A stretch of DNA of 41,015 nucleotides from Rhizobacter sp. GTDB lineage: Bacteria > Pseudomonadota > Gammaproteobacteria > Burkholderiales > Burkholderiaceae_C. The stretch spans positions 1 through 41,015 of the forward strand of contig JANXZN010000371.1 of NCBI GenBank assembly GCA_025355545.1, written 5' to 3'. Position 1 is the stretch's first letter; each line of letters begins with the position of its first letter. The notes under the pieces are model-generated. The model was not told where the DNA came from. It ran no database searches and worked only from the letters and a program-made list of their open reading frames with translations. The position numbers and the translations under genes are program-made. Below, piece by piece: positions 9,669-17,968 of the stretch.

Positions 9669-10762
9669 CAGCGCTGCTCACTGTCCAGGAGCGCGGCGAC
9701 CGCCACCGCCGGCGCACACACCTGGGCCCAGCGCGCGACGGCCTCGACGCTTGGCAAGGCGTCCGCCGCGATGCGCGCGACGTCGCGGCCGTAGCGCAGG
9801 CAGGCACGCGGCACGCCCGCCTGTGCGAGCAGGTCGGCGACGAGAAAGTCACCGCAGCCGGCACCGAGGGCGACGGCCGCTTCCGACAGCCCGTGGGCGC
9901 CGATCACGCGACGCAACTGGCCGGCGAGTTCATCGACCTGCTTCGCTCGCCACGTGTGCGCGAACGCGAGCCAGTCGTCCGGCGCCGCGTCGCGCGCGTC
10001 CAGGCCGATCATGCGGGCGAGGCGGCGGCGCGTCGCCGGCAGATCCTTGGGTGCGTTGTCGGCGCTCGGGTGCAGGTCGTGAGCGTGGTCGAGCTCGCCG
10101 GTGAGCCGGAAGACATCGGCCGCGGTGGCGAAGAATTCGTTCATCACGTTCAGCTCGCCGCCCCGCCACGCGATGCGCGGCCCGAGCGCGCACAGCGGCG
10201 TGCGCACCACGCCGTGGTAGACCAGCTCGCCGGTGGCGAGCCGCTGGGCGTCGCTGCGGCTGCCGCCGAGCACGCGGCCGGCGCGAAAGGCGATCAGGTC
10301 GGTCGTCGTGCTGCCGATGTCGATCAACACGCCTTCGGCGATGCATTGCGCCGCGTGCGATGCGGTCGCGAGCCAGTTGGCCGAGGCGATCTGTTCCCAG
10401 TGCGCGGCGACCTCGGCAGGGCGGCACCAGCGCGCCTCGCCGGCGAAGAAGCGCAGGGCATCGGATGCAGTCGGGGCGAGGGCGTTCGTCAGGATCGCGG
10501 CGATGCGGCGCACGCCGTCTTCGCGGTGCTCGAACAGGTCGGTCATCTCGCCCGTCATCGTGACCGCGTGAACGGCCCGGCCGAGCTGCGGCCAGCGCGT
10601 GTGCGCGAGGTGCAGCACGCGTTCCAGGTGCTCGATCCCCTGCCACAGCGGACAGGCCCACTGCGCGACCTCGACCACGCGGCCGTCGCACAGCCGGCAG
10701 GCCTTGACGTGCGCGCCGCCGATGTCCCAGCCGAGCACGTGGTGGCGGTCAGGCGTCGGCAT
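9668..10762 (-). CDS. Hydantoinase/oxoprolinase-like H4MPT-linked C1 pathway protein, MfnF-like
   Basis: HHVLGWDIGGAHVKACRL...VTMTGEMTDLFEHREDGVRRI...EGVLIDIGSTTTDLIAFRAG, ASKHA-fold motifs. Confidence 0.82.
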   Translation of the reverse strand: MPTPDRHHVLGWDIGGAHVKACRLCDGRVVEVAQWACPLWQGIEHLERVLHLAHTRWPQLGRAVHAVTMTGEMTDLFEHREDGVRRIAAILTNALAPTASDALRFFAGEARWCRPAEVAAHWEQIASANWLATASHAAQCIAEGVLIDIGSTTTDLIAFRAGRVLGGSRSDAQRLATGELVYHGVVRTPLCALGPRIAWRGGELNVMNEFFATAADVFRLTGELDHAHDLHPSADNAPKDLPATRRRLARMIGLDARDAAPDDWLAFAHTWRAKQVDELAGQLRRVIGAHGLSEAAVALGAGCGDFLVADLLAQAGVPRACLRYGRDVARIAADALPSVEAVARWAQVCAPAVAVAALLDSEQR

Positions 10763-11699
10763 GAACGGCCTCACCCCGATGGGCCGCGAGCACCGCCGCC
10801 GCCAGGTTGCGATGGAGTGCGGTCGACAGGCCCACATACGCCATCGTCACGCGCGGGTTGATCTCGATCAGCACCGGCCCGCGCCGCGCGTGCCAGACCA
10901 GGTCGATGCCGACGTAGCCGCGAAGCCCCGGAACGGCGCGGGCCAGCGACCGGGCCCAGGCGCGCAAGCTGTCGATGCGCGCATCGTCGCGCCGCAGCGC
11001 GTCGATTTGCACGCCGGTGAACGACAGCACGCCGAAGGCATCGATCGTGAGTTGCTGTCGGTTCACGCAGAGCAGTTCGATGCGGCCCGCGCTGCACAGC
11101 AGCGACAGGCTGAGCGGCTCGCCCGCGACCCAGGCCTCGAGCACGGCCGCCTCGCCGCGCTGCCGGCGGGTCTCGACATCGTCGCGGGCCGCCGCGTGCG
11201 TGTTGTGCACACGGGTCGCCACGGCACCGGCGCCGTCGTCCGGCTTGACGACCCAGCGCCGCGTCGCCGGCGACGCGGCGAACGCCAGCGGCGTCGCCAC
11301 GCCGGACTCGGCGACCCGCGTGAGCGTGGCCCGCTTGCTCGAGGTCAGTGCGATCGTCGCGGCGTCGCAGCCGAGCCAGCGCTCGGCACCGACAATGCGC
11401 TGCAGCTGCGCCAGCAGCCCGCCGGTTTCGGGGGCGATAACCCAGACGCGGTCGTGCAGGCGCGCCTGGTGCGCGACGAATTCGGCCGCACCGGCGCCGG
11501 CCGGCGGGCGCAGTGCAAGCGCGCCGGGGGGCACCTCCGGCGCGCGCGGGCCGGCTGCGACCGAGACGGCACAAGCGCCGGCCCGCAGCAGGTCGCGCGC
11601 CACTGCATCGCGCATCTCCCGGCCGGGCCCGAGCAGCTCATCGCAGGCATCGGTCGCGCCGCAGCCGCTCAGGTGCTCGTAGACGAAGACGCGCATCAT
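10749..11699 (-). CDS. ATP-grasp ligase, MfnD-like (tyrosine/tyramine-glutamate ligase family)
   Basis: MMRVFVYEHLSGCGATDACDELLGPGREMRDAVARDLL...RRWVVKPDDGAGAVATRVHNT...LVWHARRGPVLIEINPRVTMAYVGL. Confidence 0.8.
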   Translation of the reverse strand: MMRVFVYEHLSGCGATDACDELLGPGREMRDAVARDLLRAGACAVSVAAGPRAPEVPPGALALRPPAGAGAAEFVAHQARLHDRVWVIAPETGGLLAQLQRIVGAERWLGCDAATIALTSSKRATLTRVAESGVATPLAFAASPATRRWVVKPDDGAGAVATRVHNTHAAARDDVETRRQRGEAAVLEAWVAGEPLSLSLLCSAGRIELLCVNRQQLTIDAFGVLSFTGVQIDALRRDDARIDSLRAWARSLARAVPGLRGYVGIDLVWHARRGPVLIEINPRVTMAYVGLSTALHRNLAAAVLAAHRGEAVHADA

Positions 11700-11756
11700 C
11701 GCGGGGCCCGCGCCTTGCAACTCGAACAGGCAGCGAACTTGACGACAGGCTTGGAA

Positions 11757-12476
11757 ATGAACGGCAGCATGACCCTGATTCCGGTGATCGATCTGTTGAA
11801 GGGGCAGGTGGTGCGCGGCGTGCAGGGCGATCGGCAGGCTTACCGGCCGATCGAGTCGGCGTTGTGCGGCAGCAGCGACCCGTTGACGGTCGCCAGGATC
11901 CTGGTCGACCATTGCGCGGCGCGGCAGCTGTATGTCGCCGACCTCGACGCGCTGATGGGCGGCGGGCCGCAGCACGACGTGCTGCGCGAGCTGCTGGTCG
12001 CGCTCGCCGGCATCGAGCTTTGGCTGGACGCCGGGTTCGCGGACGCCGACGCGGCCTCGGCGCTGGGGGCCCGACTCGCACCGCATTCGGAACGCATCGT
12101 GCCGGTGTTCGCCAGCGAGTCGCTGCGTTCGCGCGCTGCGCTGGCAGACTGCCGCACACGTTTCGGTGCCGCCGGTGCGGTGCTGTCGCTGGACCGGCGC
12201 GACGGACGGCGTCTCGATCCGGCCGGTTGCTGGGACGCCGCATCGCTTTGGCCGCAGCGCGTGATCGTGATGACGCTCGAGCGCGTCGGCTCTGGCGCCG
12301 GGCCCGATCTCGAAACGGTGGCGGCGTTGCACCGCCAGGCACCGGCCACGTCCCTGGTCGGCGCCGGAGGCGTGCGCAGCGACGACGACCTCGAGCGCGG
12401 CCGCGCAGCCGGCGCCGCGGCGTGGCTCGTCGCCAGCGCGCTGCACGACCTCCAGTTGCCGCGCCGATCGCGCTGA
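11757..12476 (+). CDS. HisA/HisF-like TIM-barrel protein of the H4MPT cluster
   Basis: LIPVIDLLKGQVVRGVQGDRQAYRPIES...LYVADLDALMGGGP...SLVGAGGVRSDDDLERGRAAGAAAWLVASALH. Confidence 0.82.
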   Translation: MNGSMTLIPVIDLLKGQVVRGVQGDRQAYRPIESALCGSSDPLTVARILVDHCAARQLYVADLDALMGGGPQHDVLRELLVALAGIELWLDAGFADADAASALGARLAPHSERIVPVFASESLRSRAALADCRTRFGAAGAVLSLDRRDGRRLDPAGCWDAASLWPQRVIVMTLERVGSGAGPDLETVAALHRQAPATSLVGAGGVRSDDDLERGRAAGAAAWLVASALHDLQLPRRSR

Positions 12477-12661
12477 GCTGCGGGGTGTCGCGGCGAAGAC
12501 AATGTCCCTGCCATGCCCTGGCCGCATCACGAATCGTGCCATCCCCACGCAGGCGTCTGCGGTGCCCGGAACCAGCCAAAAGCGCCACACAGTGTTCCAG
12601 AAGTGGCCACCTGACGAGGGCCGGCGAATCGTCGTTCCGGCGCAGGTGCCTGCCGGGTGAA

Positions 12662-12676
12662 TGGCACATCGCTTGC
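12662..12676 (+). promoter_or_regulatory. Putative sigma54 (-24/-12) promoter element of the fhc operon
   Basis: TGGCACATCGCTTGC matches TGGCAC-N5-TTGC with the required GG-N10-GC spacing. Confidence 0.45.
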
Positions 12677-12690
12677 GTGGTGACCCGCGG

Positions 12691-13953
12691 ATGACCGCCC
12701 TCGAATCGTCTTTTGGGCCCGCCGAGGTACCGTGGACCTGCCCGTTCTGCCCGCTGCTGTGCGACCGTTTTTCCGTCGATGCGGAAGCGGGTGCCTGGGC
12801 GCTGACCGGCAGCGATTGCGACCGCGCGCGGTCGGGCCTGGCGCGCTTCGACCCCGCCGCGGCGCCCGCGGCACGGCCGCAGATCGACGGTGTTGCCTGC
12901 GATCTGGAGGCGGCGATTGCCGCCGCGGCGCGCCTGCTTGCCGCGAGCCGGCAACCGTTGTTCGGCGGACTCGGCACCGACGTGGCCGGCGCCCGCGCCC
13001 TCTATCCACTGGCATGTCGCACCGGCGCGATCTGCGACCCGGCCGGCGGGGCGGCGCTGTTCCACGGTTTGCGCGCGCTGCAGGATCGCGGTGCCTTCAC
13101 GACCACGCTGGCGGAGGTTCGCACGCGTGCCGACCTGATCGTCTGTGTCGGCTCGCTGCCGAGCGCGCGCTACCCGGAGTTCCTGCGGCGCTGCGGCATC
13201 GGTCAGGGCGGGGCGGCCCAGTTCGTGCTGCTACAGCCCACGGCGGCAACGCCTGCGGATCCGGCCGTCGCGGGCGTCGAGGTCGTGCCCTTCGCGGGCG
13301 ACCTGTTCGACGCCACGGCGATGCTCGCGGCCTGCGTGGCCGGACGCGCCGTCGGCGACGCAGCCGGGGCGCTCGAGGCACTCGCCGCGCGGCTGCACGC
13401 GGCCCGCTACGCGGTGCTTGCCTACGAGACCTCGCAGCTGCCGGCGCAGGGGGCGCTGATCGTCGAGGCGATCAATCGGATCGTGTCGACACTCAACCTG
13501 CGCACCCGCGCGGCCTCCTTGCCGCTGGGCGGCGGTGACGGGGCGTCGACGCTGAACGCCGTGTTCACCTGGCTCTCGGGCCTGCCGCTGCGCACGCGCG
13601 CCGCCCCAATCGGCCTGGAGCACGAGCCGCTGCGCTTCGATGCGGATCGCCTGCTCGCCGACCGGGCCGTCGACGCGCTGCTTTGGATTGCGAGCTTCGG
13701 CACCGAGCCCGCACCGCCGACGGTGGACCTGCCGCGCCTCGTGCTCGGCCACCCCATCTTTGCCGCGGCAGTGCAGGGGAGCGCGACCATCTTCATCCCG
13801 GTGTCGACACCGGGCATCGGGTCGGCCGGGCATCTGTTCCGCACCGACGGCTCGGTGCTGATGCCGTTGCGGGCGCTGCGTGACGACGGCCTGCCGACGG
13901 TGGCCGACGTGCTCCGGCGCCTGACGCAGGCGCTGCCGGGAGCGGCCGCATGA
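12691..13953 (+). CDS. fhcB: Formylmethanofuran dehydrogenase subunit B / formyltransferase-hydrolase complex subunit B
   Basis: VPWTCPFCPLLCDRFSV...FGGLGTDVAGARALYPLACRTGAICDPAGG...LIVCVGSLPSARYPEFLRR; first gene of B-A-D-C. Confidence 0.9.
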   Translation: MTALESSFGPAEVPWTCPFCPLLCDRFSVDAEAGAWALTGSDCDRARSGLARFDPAAAPAARPQIDGVACDLEAAIAAAARLLAASRQPLFGGLGTDVAGARALYPLACRTGAICDPAGGAALFHGLRALQDRGAFTTTLAEVRTRADLIVCVGSLPSARYPEFLRRCGIGQGGAAQFVLLQPTAATPADPAVAGVEVVPFAGDLFDATAMLAACVAGRAVGDAAGALEALAARLHAARYAVLAYETSQLPAQGALIVEAINRIVSTLNLRTRAASLPLGGGDGASTLNAVFTWLSGLPLRTRAAPIGLEHEPLRFDADRLLADRAVDALLWIASFGTEPAPPTVDLPRLVLGHPIFAAAVQGSATIFIPVSTPGIGSAGHLFRTDGSVLMPLRALRDDGLPTVADVLRRLTQALPGAAA

Positions 13954-15632
13954 CGACGCTGCGATTGCGCGGCGGACGCGTCATCGATCCGGCGAATGGC
14001 GTCGACGGCGAGTTGCGTGACCTGGTCCTGCGCGACGGGCGCATCGTGGCGCTGGCGCCCGGCGAGGCCGCGACCGAAGAGATCGACATCGGCGGCTGCG
14101 TCGCGATGGCCGGCGGCATCGACATGCACACCCACATCGGCGGCGGCAAGGTCAACCTCGCGCGGCTGTTGATGCCCGAGATGCAGCGCGCCGGGCCGAA
14201 CCCGATCGCGCTGCCCGACAACCCGCTCGAACTCGCGTCCTGCGGCGGCTGCGCGCCGGGCACGCTGGCCACCGGCTATCGCTATGTCGAGATGGGCTAC
14301 ACGGCCGCGTTCGAACCCGCGATGATGGCCTGCAACGCCCGCCACACGCACATGGAGATGGGCGACACGCCGATCCTCGACCACGGCGCCTACGTGATGC
14401 TGGGCAACGACGAGTTGTTCCTCGAGATGCTGAGTCGCGGCGCCGATTTCCAGCGCATCCGCGACTACGTCGGCTGGACCATCAACGCCGCCAAGGCGAT
14501 GGGCGTGAAGGTCGTCAACCCGGGCGGCATCTCGGCCTTCAAGTTCAACCAGCGCAAGCTCGACGTCGACGAGAACCATGTGCACTGGCAGGTCACGCCG
14601 CGCCAGGTCGTGCACACGCTCGCGAAGGCGCTGCGCGAACTCGGCGTGCCGCACCCGCTGCACATCCACGGCAGCAACCTCGGCGTCGCGGGCAACATCC
14701 AGTCCACCCTCGAGACCATCGCCGCGCTCGAAGGCCTGCCCGCGCACCTGACGCATGTGCAGTTCCATGCCTACGGCAGCGAAGGGCCGAAGAAGTTCTC
14801 GTCGGCCGCGCTGCAACTGGCCGAGGCCGTCAACGCGCACCCGAACGTCAGCATCGACGTCGGCCAGATCATGTTCGGTCAGACCGTCACCGCCTCCGGC
14901 GACACGATGCGTCAGCATGCGCAATCGGGCCTGGCGAGCCCGCGCAAGTGGATCGGCGCCGACATCGAATGCGAAGCCGGCTGCGGCGTCGTGCCGTTCC
15001 GCTACCGCGACCAGAACTTCGTCAACGCGCTGCAGTGGGCGATCGGGCTGGAGATCTTCCTGCTCGTCGACGATCCGTGGCGCGTGGTGTTGACGACCGA
15101 TCATCCGAACGGCGGCCCGTTCACCAGCTACCCGCACCTGATACGGCTGCTGATGGACCGCAGCTTCCGCGCCGAGCAACTGGCCAGGCTGCATCCTGAC
15201 GTGGCGACGAACGCGGCGCTGAACGCGATCACGCGCGAGCTGTCGCTGTACGAAATCGCGATCATGACGCGCGCAGCGCCAGCGCGGCTGCTCGGCTTGA
15301 AGGACCGCGGCCACCTGGGCGCGGGTGCCGCGGCCGACATCGCGGTCTACCGCGAAGACGCGGACCGCGAGGCGATGTTCGCGACGCCGGCGTACGTGTT
15401 CAAGGACGGCGCGCTGGTCGCGCGCGCCGGCCGCATCACCGCGGTGCCGGTCGGCGGCACGCACTTTGTCGCGCCCGACTACGACCGCGGCATCGAGACG
15501 ATGCTGCGCAAGCACCACGCGGCGCAGGGCGGGGTGAATTTCGACCAGCTCGCGATCGGCCACGACGAGCTGTGCGGCTGCTGCAATGGCGGGCGTCTGT
15601 TGCCCGCAGCCTGTTTCGAGACGGCATCGTGA
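13950..15632 (+). CDS. fhcA: Formylmethanofuran dehydrogenase subunit A (amidohydrolase-like)
   Basis: LRLRGGRVIDPANGVDGELRDLVLRDGRIV...GGIDMHTHIGGGKVNLARLLMPE...LTTDHPNGGPFTSYPHLIRLLMDR. Confidence 0.95.
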   Translation: MTTLRLRGGRVIDPANGVDGELRDLVLRDGRIVALAPGEAATEEIDIGGCVAMAGGIDMHTHIGGGKVNLARLLMPEMQRAGPNPIALPDNPLELASCGGCAPGTLATGYRYVEMGYTAAFEPAMMACNARHTHMEMGDTPILDHGAYVMLGNDELFLEMLSRGADFQRIRDYVGWTINAAKAMGVKVVNPGGISAFKFNQRKLDVDENHVHWQVTPRQVVHTLAKALRELGVPHPLHIHGSNLGVAGNIQSTLETIAALEGLPAHLTHVQFHAYGSEGPKKFSSAALQLAEAVNAHPNVSIDVGQIMFGQTVTASGDTMRQHAQSGLASPRKWIGADIECEAGCGVVPFRYRDQNFVNALQWAIGLEIFLLVDDPWRVVLTTDHPNGGPFTSYPHLIRLLMDRSFRAEQLARLHPDVATNAALNAITRELSLYEIAIMTRAAPARLLGLKDRGHLGAGAAADIAVYREDADREAMFATPAYVFKDGALVARAGRITAVPVGGTHFVAPDYDRGIETMLRKHHAAQGGVNFDQLAIGHDELCGCCNGGRLLPAACFETAS

Positions 15633-16558
15633 GCGATCCCCGGGTCATCAACGGTGTCGTCGTCGACGACACCTTTGCCGAGGCCTTCCCGATGAAGGCC
15701 ACGCGCATCGTGATCACCGCGCACAACCTGACCTGGGCGCGCCACGCGGCGGCCAGTGCGACCGGCTTCGCGACCTCGGTGATCGCCTGCGGCTGCGAGG
15801 CCGGCATCGAGCGCGAGCTCGGCCCTGACGAAACGCCCGATGGACGTCCCGGCCTCGCAGTGCTGATCTTCTCGATGTCAGGCAAGGAGCTGGCCAAGCA
15901 GGTCGAACGCCGCGTCGGCCAGTGCGTGCTGACCTGCCCGACCACCGCGGTGTTCGCCGGCATCGCCGAAGGCGAGGCGATCGCGCTGGGCAGGAACCTG
16001 CGCTTCTTCGGCGACGGCTGGCAGAGCTCGAAGGTGATCGCCGGCTTGCGCTACTGGCGCGTGCCGGTGATGGACGGCGAGTTCGTCGCGCAGGAAACCA
16101 CCGCGGTGACGAAGGCGGTAGGCGGCGGCAACCTGCTGATGCTCGCCACCGACACCGACGCGGCACTGACTGCCGCGGAGGCCGCGGTGCAGGCGATGAA
16201 GCGACTGCCCAACGTCGTGATGCCGTTCCCCGGCGGCGTGGTGCGCGCGGGCTCGAAGGTCGGCAGCAAGTACACGGCGCTGAGCGCGTCGACCAACGAC
16301 GCCTTCTGCCCCGGCCTGTACGGCCTGGTGGCCCACAGCGAGATCACGCCCGAAGTGCGCTGCGTGCTGGAGATCGTCATCGACGGGCTGACCGAAGCCG
16401 ATGTCGGCGCCGCGATGCGCGTGGGGATGCAGGCCTGCATCGCGATCGGCGCGGCCGGCGGGCTGCGGCGCCTCTCGGCCGGCAACTACGGCGGCAAGCT
16501 CGGGCCGTACCACTTCCACCTGCACCAGCTGCTCGGTTCCGACGGGGGCCAGGCATGA
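15629..16558 (+). CDS. fhcD: Formylmethanofuran--tetrahydromethanopterin N-formyltransferase
   Basis: VINGVVVDDTFAEAFPMKATRIVITAHNLTWARHAA...GGVVRAGSKVGSKYTALSASTNDAFCPGL; GTG start overlaps the fhcA stop. Confidence 0.95.
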   Translation: MSDPRVINGVVVDDTFAEAFPMKATRIVITAHNLTWARHAAASATGFATSVIACGCEAGIERELGPDETPDGRPGLAVLIFSMSGKELAKQVERRVGQCVLTCPTTAVFAGIAEGEAIALGRNLRFFGDGWQSSKVIAGLRYWRVPVMDGEFVAQETTAVTKAVGGGNLLMLATDTDAALTAAEAAVQAMKRLPNVVMPFPGGVVRAGSKVGSKYTALSASTNDAFCPGLYGLVAHSEITPEVRCVLEIVIDGLTEADVGAAMRVGMQACIAIGAAGGLRRLSAGNYGGKLGPYHFHLHQLLGSDGGQA

Positions 16559-17376
16559 GCCGGGTGCGGCTCGCTCTGAAGCAGGCGCCGACGCTGCGCG
16601 TCGATCTGCGCGGCGTGACGCCGGCGGCACTGGCCGGCTTGACGCCGGCGCAGATCGAGCGGCTGACGTTGACGCATGGCATGCAGACGCTGCCGCTCGC
16701 CGAGTTCTTCACGGTCGCCTGCGACGACGCGCCCGACGCCGGCGGCGAACTGATGTTCGAAGGCGACCTGTCGCGCTTCGACCGCATCGGCTGGCAGCTC
16801 GCCGGCGGGCGCATCGTCGTCGCCGGGCCGGCGGGCGACTACGTCGGCGCCTGCATGAGCGCCGGCGACGTGCAGGTGCAGGGCCACGCCGGGGTGCTGG
16901 CGGCTTGCGAGATGGCGGGCGGCACGTTGACCGTCGACGGCGATGTCGGCGACCACGCCGCGAGCAGCCTGCCCGGCAGCATGGACGGCATGCGCGGCGG
17001 CACGCTGATCGTGCGCGGCCGTGCCGGTGACCGGTTCGCGGATCGGATGCGGCGCGGCAGCGCGCTGGTGTTCGGCGATGTCGGCGACTTCCTGGCGTCG
17101 CGGCTGGTCGCCGGCACGATCGCGATCGGCGGCCAGGCCGGCGCCCACGTCGGCTACGGCATGCGGCGCGGCAGCGTCGTGTTTGCAGGCGGCGGGCCTC
17201 GCGTGGGGCCGACCTTCGTGCCGGCGCTCGCCGACGCGGCGGTCGCGTGGCAGCTGCTCGCGCGCGACCTCGCCCGTCACGGCGGGCCGTTCGCCGGCCT
17301 GCCGGCGCGGCGTTTCATGCGTCACCTCGGCGACTTGTCGGTGGACGGCCGGGGCGAGCTGATCCTCGCCGCGTAG
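16555..17376 (+). CDS. fhcC: Formylmethanofuran dehydrogenase subunit C (GXGXG repeats)
   Basis: Repeated G-x(2)-G-x(2-3)-G beta-helix pattern: GDYVGACMSAGDVQVQGHAG, GSMDGMRGGTLIVRGRAGDRFADRMRRGSALVFGDVGDF. Confidence 0.93.
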   Translation: MSRVRLALKQAPTLRVDLRGVTPAALAGLTPAQIERLTLTHGMQTLPLAEFFTVACDDAPDAGGELMFEGDLSRFDRIGWQLAGGRIVVAGPAGDYVGACMSAGDVQVQGHAGVLAACEMAGGTLTVDGDVGDHAASSLPGSMDGMRGGTLIVRGRAGDRFADRMRRGSALVFGDVGDFLASRLVAGTIAIGGQAGAHVGYGMRRGSVVFAGGGPRVGPTFVPALADAAVAWQLLARDLARHGGPFAGLPARRFMRHLGDLSVDGRGELILAA

Positions 17377-17432
17377 GCTCGCGCCCGGGGTGCCGCGCAG
17401 CGTCGAAGATGCAATTTCATGAAAGGTCCACG

Positions 17433-17966
17433 ATGAGCAACGACTACCTCTTCCACGCCGGCGAGGCGACGGTGCTGGCCCGCGACGGCCAGTTCACCGA
17501 TGCGATGCCCGAGATCCTGATCGGCCGCACCAGCGGCCCGGTCGGCCAGGCCTTCGCCAACATGATGGCGCAGAGCAAGGGCCATACCGCGATGTTCGCG
17601 ATCCGTGCCTGCAACCAGCTGGTGCGGCCGGCGACGATCGTCGTGCCCAAGGTCACCTTGAAAGATTTCGCCAACATCGACCTGTTCGGCGGCGTGGTGC
17701 AGAGCGCGACCGCCGATGCCGTCATCGATTGCGTGATCGAGGGCATCATCCCGAAGGCCATCGCCAACGAGCTGTGCATCATCAGCCTGGTCTGGATCGA
17801 CCCGCGCTGCGCCAAGGATTCGAACCTCGACAAGGCGGACATGTATCGCACCAACCACGAGGCGACCAAGCTCGCGATCCGCCGCGCGCTGAACGACGAG
17901 CCGTCGATCGACGAGCTGATCGCGAACCGCCACAGGATCAAGCACGACATGGACGACTGGTCCTGA
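17433..17966 (+). CDS. Formaldehyde-activating enzyme paralogue (Fae2-like)
   Basis: EILIGRTSGPVGQAFANMMAQSKGHTAMFAI...VRPATIVVPKVTLKDFANIDLFGGVVQSATADAVIDCVIEGIIP aligns along the length of Fae. Confidence 0.85.
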   Translation: MSNDYLFHAGEATVLARDGQFTDAMPEILIGRTSGPVGQAFANMMAQSKGHTAMFAIRACNQLVRPATIVVPKVTLKDFANIDLFGGVVQSATADAVIDCVIEGIIPKAIANELCIISLVWIDPRCAKDSNLDKADMYRTNHEATKLAIRRALNDEPSIDELIANRHRIKHDMDDWS

Positions 17967-17968
17967 CC

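Noticed and set aside
10749-12977. 742-aa minus-strand ORF across the HisA-like gene
   Set aside because: Only the C-terminal 316 aa (10749-11699) is a credible ATP-grasp protein; the N-terminal extension is antisense to the HisA-like and fhcB genes.
13422-15563. 713-aa minus-strand ORF opposite fhcA
   Set aside because: Antisense to a well-supported fhcA; Arg/His/Ala-rich with no recognisable domain.
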